Assembly: GCA_905480485.1 (NCBI GenBank)
Contig: CAJQQM010000230.1
Coordinates: 1-54,782 of the forward strand
Direction of reading: 5' to 3'
From: an uncultured Aureispira sp.
GTDB taxonomy: Bacteria; Bacteroidota; Bacteroidia; Chitinophagales; Saprospiraceae
Length of the DNA: 54,782 nucleotides
The notes under the pieces are model-generated. The model was not told where the DNA came from and searched no databases. It saw only the letters and a program-made list of their open reading frames with translations. Made by a program: the position numbers and the translations under genes. Of the stretch, positions 34,666 through 43,655 are shown one piece after another (the stretch's first letter is position 1; every line of letters begins with the position of its first letter).

Positions 34666-37653
34666 CTAATCTAATGTATGTTGTTGTAGGAAATTTAGAA
34701 CGGCTATGGCTTTATCATCCAAATCGGGCTGTTTTGGAGCAATTAATACCCGTTCTCGAAGCCAACTAAAATAAACCGACTCAAATTCAATCATCTTATC
34801 TATGTCGAGCCAAATGAAGTCGATATGTACATAAACAGGACTGTTTAGGATGATGATATTTTTGAGCAAATCCTTGAAGTCGGAGTTTTGGAATCGACTA
34901 GGCCACTTAGGGATAACTATACTGATAGTTAAGGAGTAATGGTCTGAGCTGTCGTCGGTATCTTTTCTTCTTTTTGTCGTAAATTTAATTTTATTAAAAA
35001 TAGGGACATCGCTCTTTTTGAAGGAACGGATGTAGTCGGCTATATCTTGGATTTTATCCTGTGCAGCCGCTTCATCTTTAAAGCTATTTGGATGTTTTGC
35101 TATAAATTTGTCATAATTATTAGCCAATACAATCATGTACTCGTCGTTTGGCCCTTTTCGAAGTTTGAAGTTATCAAAATGTATTCCTACATTAATGATT
35201 TCATCACTAAAGGCTCGTTGTTTGTCGATGTCTCCAAATTCATAACTTTCTAAGATGACTACATTTTGATCATCTGTTAAGACGAAGCCATATTCGTCGG
35301 CCGATTGTGGGCGTAATAAAATATTTTCGACAATATGAAGCCCCTCAGAATAACGATTTAATTTATGTAAATACTTTATGAGCTTTTCAATTTCTACTTT
35401 GGAAGACAAGCGGGTACTAACTTCTCTTATTTTGAAAACCCCAAGTTTTCGCATTCCCTTATAATATATACTAAAAGAGTTTTTGCCTGAGGTGGGTAAA
35501 ACAATATAATTATGGCTCAAAATACCGTAGGCAAGTAGATTTTTGACCAATTCATTTCGGGAATCAGCCCTAAAGACAAACTTTTTGGAATAATCAATAC
35601 TCTCTTCTTCAGTTGTTTCGTCATGGTCTTTGCGGTCTTCTTGATTCAGTTTTTCTTCCTCTGCTGCTTCATCATCTACTTTTTCTTCCTCTGAACTTTC
35701 GTCTTCTCCTTCTTTCAGGGAAGCTCTCATTCTATCCAATTCATCCTTTAGGTCCTCGTCTAGTTCATCTTCATCAATGCCGAAGGTGCTTTGAATTTCG
35801 TAGAGTTTATCGAGGTTTATAAAGCCCTCTGTTGTGTCTTTTGGGACAAATTCGAGATAGGAATAGAGTTCATTAAAATCATCCTCTTTATCGTGCTTGC
35901 CTTCAAAGGTAGTCAGCAAGGATTCATTGCCAGATTGCTTGATATTCAACAATAAAGAAGCTCTTTTCTCCAGTCCTGAAACATTTAATTCGTCTAGTGT
36001 TTTGCCCAAATAATCAAATCCTTTTCCTCTGTTTTTACTGATATTGACATAGTTTTGGAGAAAATCAATTTTAGCGTTTATGAGTTCTATTTCAGGATTG
36101 GTATCTTCGTCGTCTTGACCAACACCCACATAGTTAGAAACTTTTAGCAAAAAATCAGTACTAAATTGTTCACCAAATCGACCTAGTAAATGATCCAAAA
36201 AGCGATTGCGACGATCGATGTAAGGGTCAAAATCTTTGGTAACTTCGGCTACTTTATCATTAAATTTTTCGATGCTTGACGCAGTCATTAAATCGTAAAT
36301 ACCTGGCAAGTCGTCAGGGACGTTGCTGAAATAAGTACGGTCAATCGATTTATCGGTCGAAAAAAGTTTTCGGACGTTAGCTAATTGCGCTAAATAATTG
36401 CAAAGTGTCTGCTCGAAAAAAAGTAGGTAGCCCCGCAATTGTTTGACCATCGCATGCCGTTCTCTAGTAGATTGCACATAATCGGGCAAGCCTAATTCGT
36501 TGACGCCGTAGGTAATCGGCAAGGCATTTTGAATAGAATTGTAGTGTTCGACCTCTTTGAGACTAATGGTAGAAGGAAAATCTTTTTCGTGATACAGCAT
36601 TTTCATCTGATAGCCCTTTTTGTATTGAGCATACAAAGAATACAACAGTTGATTCGCTGTGTTAAGATCAAGTTCGTAATTCAAAGCTCCTCTAAAAAAC
36701 TGCATTGGATAATCTGCGCTATCAACAAACCTGTCATCAATAGTGTCCATATCAAGTACAGGATAGGTGTTTTGTCGGATAGGAATGATGTCATTTTCGA
36801 CCGGTATATTGTTGATGTCAACCCTAAAATAAGTGATGCGTCGGACGCCTTCAACCCCTTGAACAATTTCGATAAGTTTAGAGACATAAACCTCTTGTGT
36901 CATACCTCTTAAGTCGGATTTGAGGATGATTCCGTGTACGGGCGGAGGCCCTTCAAAGGCTTCGTCTACAGCATAACCTTTGTGTATAAGTTCTTCGAGT
37001 GTATGAAAATGGATAGAGGGGTTTAGATGTTCTTCTAACTTGAAAAGAATTTCGGCTAGCAGTTCTTCGGCGACAACCTCCGTACTGATATCTATATCGG
37101 CAAAAATTTCAATTTTATCAATATCAAGAATCTGAATCGACTCTAAGTCTTCACATAGGTTGCGGTGTTGATTGTACAAAGAAAACACCTCTTCTTTAAT
37201 CCTCTTAATCCCCTCTTCTGTGCGGGCCGCTTCGTCAATTTGTAGTAGGATTCGATACAAGCCATTTATGCCTTGCATGTTATCTGTTACCGGCTCCACC
37301 CAGGCATTTTTGACATACTGTACCCGGTCAATGATCAAAATTCTATAATCGTCTTTGGTGACAGGGTTTGTGGGTAAAATCTCTACCGCATCAAAAAAAG
37401 CATTGTTGATTTCTTCTCTGTTTTTTCTAGACTGCGAATTGAGTAAGTTTTGAATAGGAGTGGTTGCCCTTTTGTTTACTTTTGACATCACATCACACAA
37501 TTGTTCCATGATCGTAACACCGGGGTCGTGCGCGTTGTAATCTGTCCATACATCACCAGATAACTGTTGCATGAATTCCATCCACACTTCCTTCAACCGT
37601 TCCCTTTCTAAGGTTTTCGCGATTTGATTATTAAGGTTAAACTGTTCTTTCAT
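34666..37653 (-). CDS. Baseplate J/Afp11-12-like protein of contractile injection systems, isolated
   Basis: 995 residues from the preferred start (MKEQFNLNNQ); an upstream ATG at 37689 would add 12. Residues 36-48 read WTDYNAHDPGVTI, the N-terminal signature I associate with baseplate-wedge proteins of extracellular contractile injection systems in Bacteroidota and relatives. It is followed by NPVTKDDYRILIIDRVQYVKNAW, typical of the J-like domain. A very acidic linker (roughly residues 640-710, with ESSEEEKVDDEAAEEEK) splits the C-terminal half. No sheath, tube, spike or ATPase gene is nearby; the neighbours are ferritin and a potassium channel. The family call is from motif memory. Confidence 0.68.
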   Translation of the reverse strand: MKEQFNLNNQIAKTLERERLKEVWMEFMQQLSGDVWTDYNAHDPGVTIMEQLCDVMSKVNKRATTPIQNLLNSQSRKNREEINNAFFDAVEILPTNPVTKDDYRILIIDRVQYVKNAWVEPVTDNMQGINGLYRILLQIDEAARTEEGIKRIKEEVFSLYNQHRNLCEDLESIQILDIDKIEIFADIDISTEVVAEELLAEILFKLEEHLNPSIHFHTLEELIHKGYAVDEAFEGPPPVHGIILKSDLRGMTQEVYVSKLIEIVQGVEGVRRITYFRVDINNIPVENDIIPIRQNTYPVLDMDTIDDRFVDSADYPMQFFRGALNYELDLNTANQLLYSLYAQYKKGYQMKMLYHEKDFPSTISLKEVEHYNSIQNALPITYGVNELGLPDYVQSTRERHAMVKQLRGYLLFFEQTLCNYLAQLANVRKLFSTDKSIDRTYFSNVPDDLPGIYDLMTASSIEKFNDKVAEVTKDFDPYIDRRNRFLDHLLGRFGEQFSTDFLLKVSNYVGVGQDDEDTNPEIELINAKIDFLQNYVNISKNRGKGFDYLGKTLDELNVSGLEKRASLLLNIKQSGNESLLTTFEGKHDKEDDFNELYSYLEFVPKDTTEGFINLDKLYEIQSTFGIDEDELDEDLKDELDRMRASLKEGEDESSEEEKVDDEAAEEEKLNQEDRKDHDETTEEESIDYSKKFVFRADSRNELVKNLLAYGILSHNYIVLPTSGKNSFSIYYKGMRKLGVFKIREVSTRLSSKVEIEKLIKYLHKLNRYSEGLHIVENILLRPQSADEYGFVLTDDQNVVILESYEFGDIDKQRAFSDEIINVGIHFDNFKLRKGPNDEYMIVLANNYDKFIAKHPNSFKDEAAAQDKIQDIADYIRSFKKSDVPIFNKIKFTTKRRKDTDDSSDHYSLTISIVIPKWPSRFQNSDFKDLLKNIIILNSPVYVHIDFIWLDIDKMIEFESVYFSWLRERVLIAPKQPDLDDKAIAVLNFLQQHTLD

Positions 37654-37663
37654 AAGAATTGAT

Positions 37664-37676
37664 ATGCAATTTGCAT
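37664..37676. repeat. Palindrome just upstream of the baseplate-like gene
   Basis: ATGCAA-T-TTGCAT is a perfect 6-bp inverted repeat ending 11 bp before the start codon at 37653. It may be an operator or may lie in the leader. Confidence 0.35.
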
Positions 37677-37900
37677 TGATAAATGACAAAAGATTTTAGA
37701 AAAGTACTAAATATTTATGAAATAAGAATGATGAAAGCTTAATTATTTGATTAGCCTATATCTAATATTTATGAATATTAATAAATGATGGTGCACAAAG
37801 GCTGTTAGGAAGGCTTGAAGTGTTGAGTTATTGGGCTGATTAGCATTGTTTTGGCGACTTGTAGCACTTAGCTAGCTGAGGCAGAATTAAAGGGCAATGT

Positions 37901-38728
37901 TTACAAAGATTCACCACAATGTTTGCAAAATTGTGCATCTTTATCGTGGTCGTTGCTCAAGCAAGATTGACAAGATTTAGCAGAGTAATTATCATCATCT
38001 TTTTTATCGCCACTTTGAGCAATTTCTGCCGAGACAATCCCGGTCGGCACAGCAATGACTGCATAACCCATTAGCATTACAATAGCGGCTATAAATTGTC
38101 CGGTTCCTGTAACAGGTGCAATGTCTCCGTAGCCTACCGTAGTGAGGGTTACAATAGCCCAGTAGATACTACGTGGTATGCTTGTAAAGTCAGAATTAGG
38201 GCCTCCTTCAATTAAATACATGAGCGAACCAATCACAATCACCACCATTAATACAAAGAAAATAAATACGGTAATTTTGGCTTGACTTGCCTTAAGTGCA
38301 TCCATCAAACGATTGCTTTCCTTAAGGAATTTTGCAAGTTTAAAAATTCTGAATACCCGAAGAAGGCGCATAGCACGGACTGCAGAAAGGTAATTGGAAA
38401 TACCTAGGAAAAGTTCGATATAAGAAGGCAAAATAGATATCAAATCAATAATACCATAAAAACTAAAAATGTATTTACTTGGTTTGAATACACATATCAA
38501 ACGTAGCACATATTCTATGGTAAAAAATATCGTAATAACCCATTCGGCGATATGAAACCATTGTCCATAAACGTCGTTGATAGAAGAAACACTCTCAAGC
38601 ATTACTAAAACAACACTAATAATAATTAACAGCAATAGACTAATGTCAAAAATCTTACCTGTTTTGGTGTCGGCACCAAAGATAATTTCATGTAGTTTGT
38701 TGCGCCAATTAGAGAATTCATTTTCCAT
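37901..38728 (-). CDS. Voltage-gated potassium channel with C-terminal zinc ribbon
   Basis: 275 residues with six membrane segments. S4 carries regularly spaced arginines (VRAMRLLRVFRIFK, about residues 114-127), and the pore holds the selectivity filter TVGYGD (about 197-202). The cytoplasmic tail ends in a Cys4 zinc-ribbon: C253, C256, C268 and C271 (CQSC...CKHC). This tail could bind zinc and gate or tether the channel. The gene begins 38 bp after yicC on the same strand. Confidence 0.92.
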   Translation of the reverse strand: MENEFSNWRNKLHEIIFGADTKTGKIFDISLLLLIIISVVLVMLESVSSINDVYGQWFHIAEWVITIFFTIEYVLRLICVFKPSKYIFSFYGIIDLISILPSYIELFLGISNYLSAVRAMRLLRVFRIFKLAKFLKESNRLMDALKASQAKITVFIFFVLMVVIVIGSLMYLIEGGPNSDFTSIPRSIYWAIVTLTTVGYGDIAPVTGTGQFIAAIVMLMGYAVIAVPTGIVSAEIAQSGDKKDDDNYSAKSCQSCLSNDHDKDAQFCKHCGESL

Positions 38729-38766
38729 AATTATGATTGATTTCGTGGCAGAAAAATTAGTGCCTA

Positions 38767-39639
38767 CTACAGAATATTGGCGAGTTGCTCTTTTATTTTA
38801 TCAGCTTCGTTTTTCATTTGAATAACCAATCGTTGTATATCTGCCGAATTGGCTTTCGAACCTAAGGTGTTGATTTCCCGGCCCATTTCTTGAAGGATAA
38901 AATTGAGCTTTTTGCCTTTAGACATCACATCTTGTTGCATTTCTTCTACGAAATATTCACAATGTTGTTTTAGTCTCATTTTTTCTTCGTTCAAATCAAA
39001 CTTATCTAAGTAATAGATCATTTCTTGTTCGAGGCGATTCTCATCTACTTTTCCTTTGAGTTCTATTTGTTCTAAGCTGCTCATTAAACGGGCCTTAATT
39101 TTGTCTATTCGCTCGTTTTCGGCCGGGTCAACAGCTTCTAGCAATATTGATATTTGCTTCAGCCTTTTTTGAATATCAAGGGCGGTAGCAGCACCCTCTT
39201 CAGCGCGGTACAAACACAATGCACTGATTGCTTCCTGAATGGTTTCTAATACAGTTCGCCATTGTTCTGCATCAATTTTATCATTGTTTTGTTCTACAAC
39301 TCCGGGCAAACGCAAAATAGTATTGAGCAAATCACCTTCATTGATTTTGACGGAATCAGCCAAAGTAGTTATACTTTTGTAATAGTTGCTGAAAGCTTGT
39401 TGGTTAATACTATGTTCGTTTTCGTCGGTGGTATCAACCGAAACCAAAAGATCGATTTTTCCTCGCAGTAGGGAGTCGTTGATCAATTTTCTGAGCATCA
39501 TCTCCTGACTAGCATAACGCGGAGAAATTTTCATCCTAAGATCAAAGCCTTTGCTATTTACACTTTTAATTTCAACAACAATTTGTTGATTATTCGTGTT
39601 TTTTTCGGCGCGGCCAAATCCGGTCATTGATTGAAGCAT
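38767..39639 (-). CDS. yicC: YicC family endoribonuclease
   Basis: The start MLQSMTGFGRAE is the family signature, giving 291 residues; MTMLQ at 39645 is an alternative. The frame continues upstream to 39732, but that part is not family-like. The C-terminal block (DINTLGSKAN-like EINTLGSKANSADIQ) is strongly conserved in YicC/YloC. Members act as endoribonucleases affecting stationary phase and small-RNA turnover. It is followed by the potassium channel gene. Confidence 0.92.
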   Translation of the reverse strand: MLQSMTGFGRAEKNTNNQQIVVEIKSVNSKGFDLRMKISPRYASQEMMLRKLINDSLLRGKIDLLVSVDTTDENEHSINQQAFSNYYKSITTLADSVKINEGDLLNTILRLPGVVEQNNDKIDAEQWRTVLETIQEAISALCLYRAEEGAATALDIQKRLKQISILLEAVDPAENERIDKIKARLMSSLEQIELKGKVDENRLEQEMIYYLDKFDLNEEKMRLKQHCEYFVEEMQQDVMSKGKKLNFILQEMGREINTLGSKANSADIQRLVIQMKNEADKIKEQLANIL

Positions 39640-40076
39640 GGTCATTTTTAGTAATTTAAATGTAGGGTTTGTGTTGGTTTCTATAAAATAAAAATAAATA
39701 CAGCATAACAATATACTATGATTTAGTGGCAAATTGATGTTCGTTGCAAAAAATTAAGAAATTTAATCTGAATTAAAAAGGACCTCTTTAGGTCAAAAGC
39801 TTGCTTTTTCTATACTTTATTTAATTAAATGTATAATTTAGCCCATCAATTACTAGTGCTTTAATGCCATCGTTAGACGTTCTTTTTTTGCCTAACAGAT
39901 GGCCGAAACTAGCATAAAATTAGCAAGTTTTTTTGATCTCCAAGAATAAGGCCTGCGATTCAAAACCCTTGGTCTGTTCCGTTGTTATAGTTGTTAGTAT
40001 AAATATTCTAAAACTAAACGCTGAGGGATAAGTTAAGCAGCCTGCTATTGGTTACAAAAGTTTTAAAATTTAAAAA
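39640..40076. other. 437-bp intergenic region with a structured segment
   Basis: No gene is visible. A small hairpin lies at 39781-39794 (GACCT/AGGTC), and a larger imperfect stem-loop with a downstream T7 tract is annotated separately. The final 140 bases show nothing recognisable. Confidence 0.5.
39796..39934 (+). ncRNA. Candidate structured RNA
   Basis: A main stem pairs GCCATCGTTAG (39866-39876) with CTAAC-A-GATGGC (39892-39903, one bulge). It is extended across an internal loop by CTAGT (39853-39857) and ACTAG (39908-39912). CTTGCT (39800-39805) can pair with AGCAAG (39922-39927), which is followed by seven T. The nested pairing plus the T tract suggest a small RNA on the plus strand. 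It matches no family I recognise and could be chance in AT-rich DNA. Confidence 0.25.
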
Positions 40077-40502
40077 ATGACCGGTTCAATTTTTCGAGTA
40101 ACATTGTTTGTGTGCGTTGCTTTTCTTTATTTCTCTTGTGCTTCGAGCAATACTAAAATAAATTACAAAAATCCTAAGAAAGTAGCACTCATGTTTGCTA
40201 ACGCTTTGATGAATCATGATATAGAACAAGCTAAGCGCTTGTCTACAACTTCTACCAAAGAGGTGTTGAACATGCTTCAGACACTTTCGGACGGTAGGTC
40301 GGGGTCTAATCAAGCTAATCAAAACCAACAAGTCGAATCGAGCAACTTAAAAAAGGCAAGCTGTTTGATAGATGACAACAAAGCAAGTTGTACCCTTTGT
40401 TGCTTTGAGGAGTCTACAGAGGAGGTACGGCTTATTTTGCTAAAAGAAGATGAAAAATGGTTGGTGGATATGTCAAAAGAGGCCCTTAGAAACACACAAT
40501 AA
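40077..40502 (+). CDS. DUF4878-like (NTF2 fold) lipoprotein
   Basis: 141 residues with a lipoprotein signal ending FLYFSC (Cys21). The block PKKVALMFANALMNHDIEQAK matches the opening helix of DUF4878/NTF2-like small lipoproteins, followed by beta strands (EVRLILLKEDEKWLVDMS). A Gln/Asn-rich loop (about residues 75-90) interrupts the fold, and the CTLCC cluster is unusual. It is likely membrane-anchored, with an unknown ligand. Confidence 0.7.
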   Translation: MTGSIFRVTLFVCVAFLYFSCASSNTKINYKNPKKVALMFANALMNHDIEQAKRLSTTSTKEVLNMLQTLSDGRSGSNQANQNQQVESSNLKKASCLIDDNKASCTLCCFEESTEEVRLILLKEDEKWLVDMSKEALRNTQ

Positions 40503-40526
40503 AACCTAGCGCAAAAAATAAATGAT

Positions 40527-41450
40527 ATGGATGTGAGATTGTTGTCAAGAGAAGCTATTGAAGCTCCAAAATGGAACGGTTGTGTTCATTATGCTGCCAA
40601 TAGTAAAATATACGGATATACTTGGTATTTGGATAATGTTGCCGAAGATTGGGTAGGGCTTGTTGAAGGAGATTATCAGTCTGTATTTCCTTTGGTGTTT
40701 AATCGCAAACTGATGGGGATAAAACAACTATACAAACCTCTTTTGTGCCAGCAATTAGGGCTTTTTTCGGTCAATGTATGCAACCAAGAACGTATTCATC
40801 ATTTCATCGAGGCAATACCAAGCGAGTTTAAGTTTCAGGAGATAGCCTTCAACGACGGCAACAAAAGTGTGCTCAAATTAAAAGATGCAAGCATTCAACT
40901 CAAAGATAATTATAGACTAGATTTGAATCAATCGTATGAAAATATACATCAAAACTATTCAAAGAATGTAAAGCGAAATATCAAAAAAGCATGGAAGCAT
41001 GATTTTTTTCTTAATAGCAACCTGAAACCAGAAAAATTTGTCGCGGCTGTCAAAAAAGCACAGGAAGAAAAAGGGGTTCGGCATCCCGATGCCTTATATC
41101 ATGCAGCGCATCGCATCATTTATAACTGCTTGCATCGAGGCAAAGGCGTAATCATGACGGCCGAAGATCATACAAAACAGCTTCAATCAGCCATATTTTT
41201 TATGTTTAACGGGATGGATATGGTCAACCTTATGAACGTTAGTACTGCCGAGGGTAAAGATAAAGGGGCTATGGCTTTTTTGTTAGACGCGGTTATTCAA
41301 CGAGAGTCAAACAAACGAAAATTCATCGACTTTGAGGGGTCTTCTGTCGAAGGTATAGCACGTTTTTACAAAGGATTTGGTGCGCTCAACGTTCCTTACT
41401 ATAATTATACACTAAACAAGCTACCTTGGTGGTTAAAGTGGAGCAAATAG
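40527..41450 (+). CDS. FemAB/GNAT-like acyltransferase
   Basis: 307 residues of a GNAT-type fold. The central block NYSKNVKRNIKKAWKHDF and the later FIDFEGSSVEGIARFYKGFG resemble FemAB-like or BioF2-like (CelD) acetyltransferase domains found in Bacteroidota. Such enzymes transfer acyl or aminoacyl groups, often in cell-envelope building. The substrate is unknown. It follows the small lipoprotein gene by 24 bp and is probably co-transcribed. Confidence 0.75.
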   Translation: MDVRLLSREAIEAPKWNGCVHYAANSKIYGYTWYLDNVAEDWVGLVEGDYQSVFPLVFNRKLMGIKQLYKPLLCQQLGLFSVNVCNQERIHHFIEAIPSEFKFQEIAFNDGNKSVLKLKDASIQLKDNYRLDLNQSYENIHQNYSKNVKRNIKKAWKHDFFLNSNLKPEKFVAAVKKAQEEKGVRHPDALYHAAHRIIYNCLHRGKGVIMTAEDHTKQLQSAIFFMFNGMDMVNLMNVSTAEGKDKGAMAFLLDAVIQRESNKRKFIDFEGSSVEGIARFYKGFGALNVPYYNYTLNKLPWWLKWSK

Positions 41451-41584
41451 TAAGGCCGCATTTCCTCCGCTAGGCTTTTGTGCACTTTTCTTTCATTTTT
41501 TTAAAAATAGACTTATATTGTTAGGGCTGATTTAGCGGTTGGCCACATTGGTTTTAATCCATTATCTGATCTAATAAAATTGCT

Positions 41585-42511
41585 ATGATTGACGAACACA
41601 ACAATGATGTAGAAGCGGACGATTTGTCTTCTTTTTTGGAGGAAGATGCAGGGGATGATGATGATTTGTCCTCTTTTTTGGACGACGAGGAAGAGGAAGA
41701 CGAAGACGATGATTTAGCTGCATTTTTGGACGACGAGGAAGAGGAAGACGAAGACGATGATTTGGCTGCATTTTTGGATGACGAGGAAGAGGAAGAAGAA
41801 GACGATGATTTAGCTGCATTTTTGGACGACGAGGAAGAGGAAGAAGAAGACGATGATTTAGCTGCATTTTTAGGGTCGGATGACAGCAGCGACTCAGCGG
41901 ATAATTCCGTTCAAGAAGATGGTTCTGATTGGCTTGATAGTATGACATCAGGTTCAAAACCCGAACCTGTTTTAGCTTACAAAAAAGAAAACCGTAAAGC
42001 TCGATTAGATATTACCAAAAATTCAAAAGAAGACCATCGTTATATCAAGCGTTACACCAAAAAAGAAATTGAAGATCAACTTAAAAAAGATTACCGATAC
42101 ATGTTGGGCAAACCCTACATGCTTATTCAGCCTTTAACGATATTAGCTGAGTACCCATTCAAAAAAAAATCTTCTGATTCTGACATCCCTAACGAACACA
42201 ATGTAGATTTAGACTACATCATTTGTATAGGTAAAATCCTCAAATGGCGTGGTACCGAACAGTTTAAGGGCAAGCCCTACCGATTGGGCCGTATTATGTA
42301 CCTAAAACGTGGAGATTATTGGGTAAATGGAAAAATTCATACTTTCGATCCGCATTTTGCTATAGTACTAACTAAATCATACAAAAGAATAAAGTCCAAA
42401 CGCATTCGTGATTTATTCAGGCCCCTCAAACAACGGCTACGTTCGGGCAAACCATTTGGTTTGTACAAAGAATTTCCCATAATTGTCAAGCGTAGTGGTT
42501 CGTACAGTTAA
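41585..42511 (+). CDS. Acidic tandem-repeat protein with basic C-terminal domain
   Basis: 308 residues in two opposite halves. Residues 10-98 are an Asp/Glu-rich array of a 16-residue unit, DDLAAFLDDEEEEDED (first copy DDLSSFL), in four full copies and one partial. The rest (about 140-308) is basic and alpha/beta (YIKRYTKKEIEDQLKKDY, IGKILKWRGTEQFKGKPYRLGRI), and I do not recognise it. The repeated hydrophobic LAAFL inside acidic spacers could be a docking motif, or the tail could neutralise or regulate the basic domain. No signal peptide; presumably cytoplasmic. Confidence 0.75.
   Translation: MIDEHNNDVEADDLSSFLEEDAGDDDDLSSFLDDEEEEDEDDDLAAFLDDEEEEDEDDDLAAFLDDEEEEEEDDDLAAFLDDEEEEEEDDDLAAFLGSDDSSDSADNSVQEDGSDWLDSMTSGSKPEPVLAYKKENRKARLDITKNSKEDHRYIKRYTKKEIEDQLKKDYRYMLGKPYMLIQPLTILAEYPFKKKSSDSDIPNEHNVDLDYIICIGKILKWRGTEQFKGKPYRLGRIMYLKRGDYWVNGKIHTFDPHFAIVLTKSYKRIKSKRIRDLFRPLKQRLRSGKPFGLYKEFPIIVKRSGSYS
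41660..41872 (+). repeat. 48-bp in-frame tandem repeat, 4.4 copies
   Basis: Units start at 41660, 41708, 41756, 41804 and 41852 (partial). Units 2-4 differ from one another at only one to three bases, so the array is recent or kept homogeneous. The unit length is a multiple of three, so copy-number change would keep the frame. Confidence 0.9.
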
Positions 42512-42653
42512 GGTCGATTGTATCTACAACTTTGATATTACCGGCAAAAATTCCAATATTTAAAGACAACATTCACCAACAGATACTACAATATTTTGTT
42601 GAATGTCCTAACTTTGTCTCAAATTTACTTACACTCTAAATAGTACGCATTAT

Positions 42654-43655
42654 ATGAAAGCATTGATGTTGATGAATCCCAAAGAAGCAGTACGCTTAGA
42701 AGAGGTTCAAACACCCACTTTAAAAGCAGGGCAGGTAATGGTCGAACTTAAAGCTGCAGCGCTTAATCATCGAGATGTATACATTACACAAGGCTTATAT
42801 CCTGGGATCAAAACACCCGTTATATTGGGCTCGGATGGCGCTGGTCGGGTCGTAAAACTAGGAGAAGGAGTGGATGCTAAGTGGATGGGGGCTTCGGTAA
42901 TTATTAACCCCGGGATAGGTTGGCATGACGACCCCCTTGTACAACCCTTGGATTACCGTATTTTAGGAATGCCTGATAATGGATGCCTGGCACAGTATGT
43001 GGCAGTAAATGTTCAGCAAATACACCTCAAACCTGTTCATCTGAGTTTTGAAGAGGCGGCAGCATTGCCTTTGGCAGGTATGACTGCCTATCGGGCACTG
43101 TTTTCGAGAGGGTCAATTAAAGCATCCGACAAAGTACTCATATCAGGTGTAGGAGGGGGTGTTGCCTTGATGGCTTTTCAAATGGCAGTAGCCATTGGTG
43201 CTAAGGTATATGTAACCTCTTCTTCAGATGCAAAAATCAATAAAGCCTTAGCTATGGGAGCCGTTTCGGGGGCTAATTACAAAAATGATCAATGGCCCAT
43301 GGATTTGATTCAGCAAGCTATCGGTGGATTGGATTTAATAATCGATAGTGCAGGGGGGGCAGGATTTAAACATTTTTTAGATATAGCCGCCTTTGGAGGG
43401 CGAATTGTATTTTATGGTGGTACTAGGGGAAGCTTTAAGGTAAACCCTCAAAAAATGTTTTGGAAGCAGTTGACTATGATGGGTTCTACGATGGGCAATA
43501 ATCAGGAATTCAAACAAATGATTGAATTGGTGGATCAATACAAAATTGTTCCTGTAGTAGATTCTGTGTGGTCTATGAATGAAGGAAATGCAGCCTTTGA
43601 ATATATGAACGATGGCAAGCAATTTGGTAAAATTGTTATTCAAATTGAATCCTAA
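42654..43655 (+). CDS. Medium-chain dehydrogenase/reductase (quinone oxidoreductase-like)
   Basis: 333 residues. The N-terminal GroES-like domain shows AAALNHRDVYITQG and ILGSDGAGRVVKLGEGV. The Rossmann half has the GVGGGVALMAFQMA nucleotide-binding loop. The cysteine ligands of zinc alcohol dehydrogenases are missing, so it is probably a zinc-free NADPH-dependent reductase of quinones or enones. The stop codon overlaps the next start codon (TAATG), so the lipase gene is translationally coupled. Confidence 0.9.
   Translation: MKALMLMNPKEAVRLEEVQTPTLKAGQVMVELKAAALNHRDVYITQGLYPGIKTPVILGSDGAGRVVKLGEGVDAKWMGASVIINPGIGWHDDPLVQPLDYRILGMPDNGCLAQYVAVNVQQIHLKPVHLSFEEAAALPLAGMTAYRALFSRGSIKASDKVLISGVGGGVALMAFQMAVAIGAKVYVTSSSDAKINKALAMGAVSGANYKNDQWPMDLIQQAIGGLDLIIDSAGGAGFKHFLDIAAFGGRIVFYGGTRGSFKVNPQKMFWKQLTMMGSTMGNNQEFKQMIELVDQYKIVPVVDSVWSMNEGNAAFEYMNDGKQFGKIVIQIES

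Noticed and set aside
39646-39732. Longer N-terminus for YicC
   Set aside because: The family starts at MLQSMTGFGRA; the upstream residues are not family-like.
41583-41957. Minus-strand frame rich in Pro, Leu, Arg and His opposite the acidic repeat
   Set aside because: Its repeats are only the antisense image of the 48-bp repeat; the plus-strand gene continues well past it with normal coding character.
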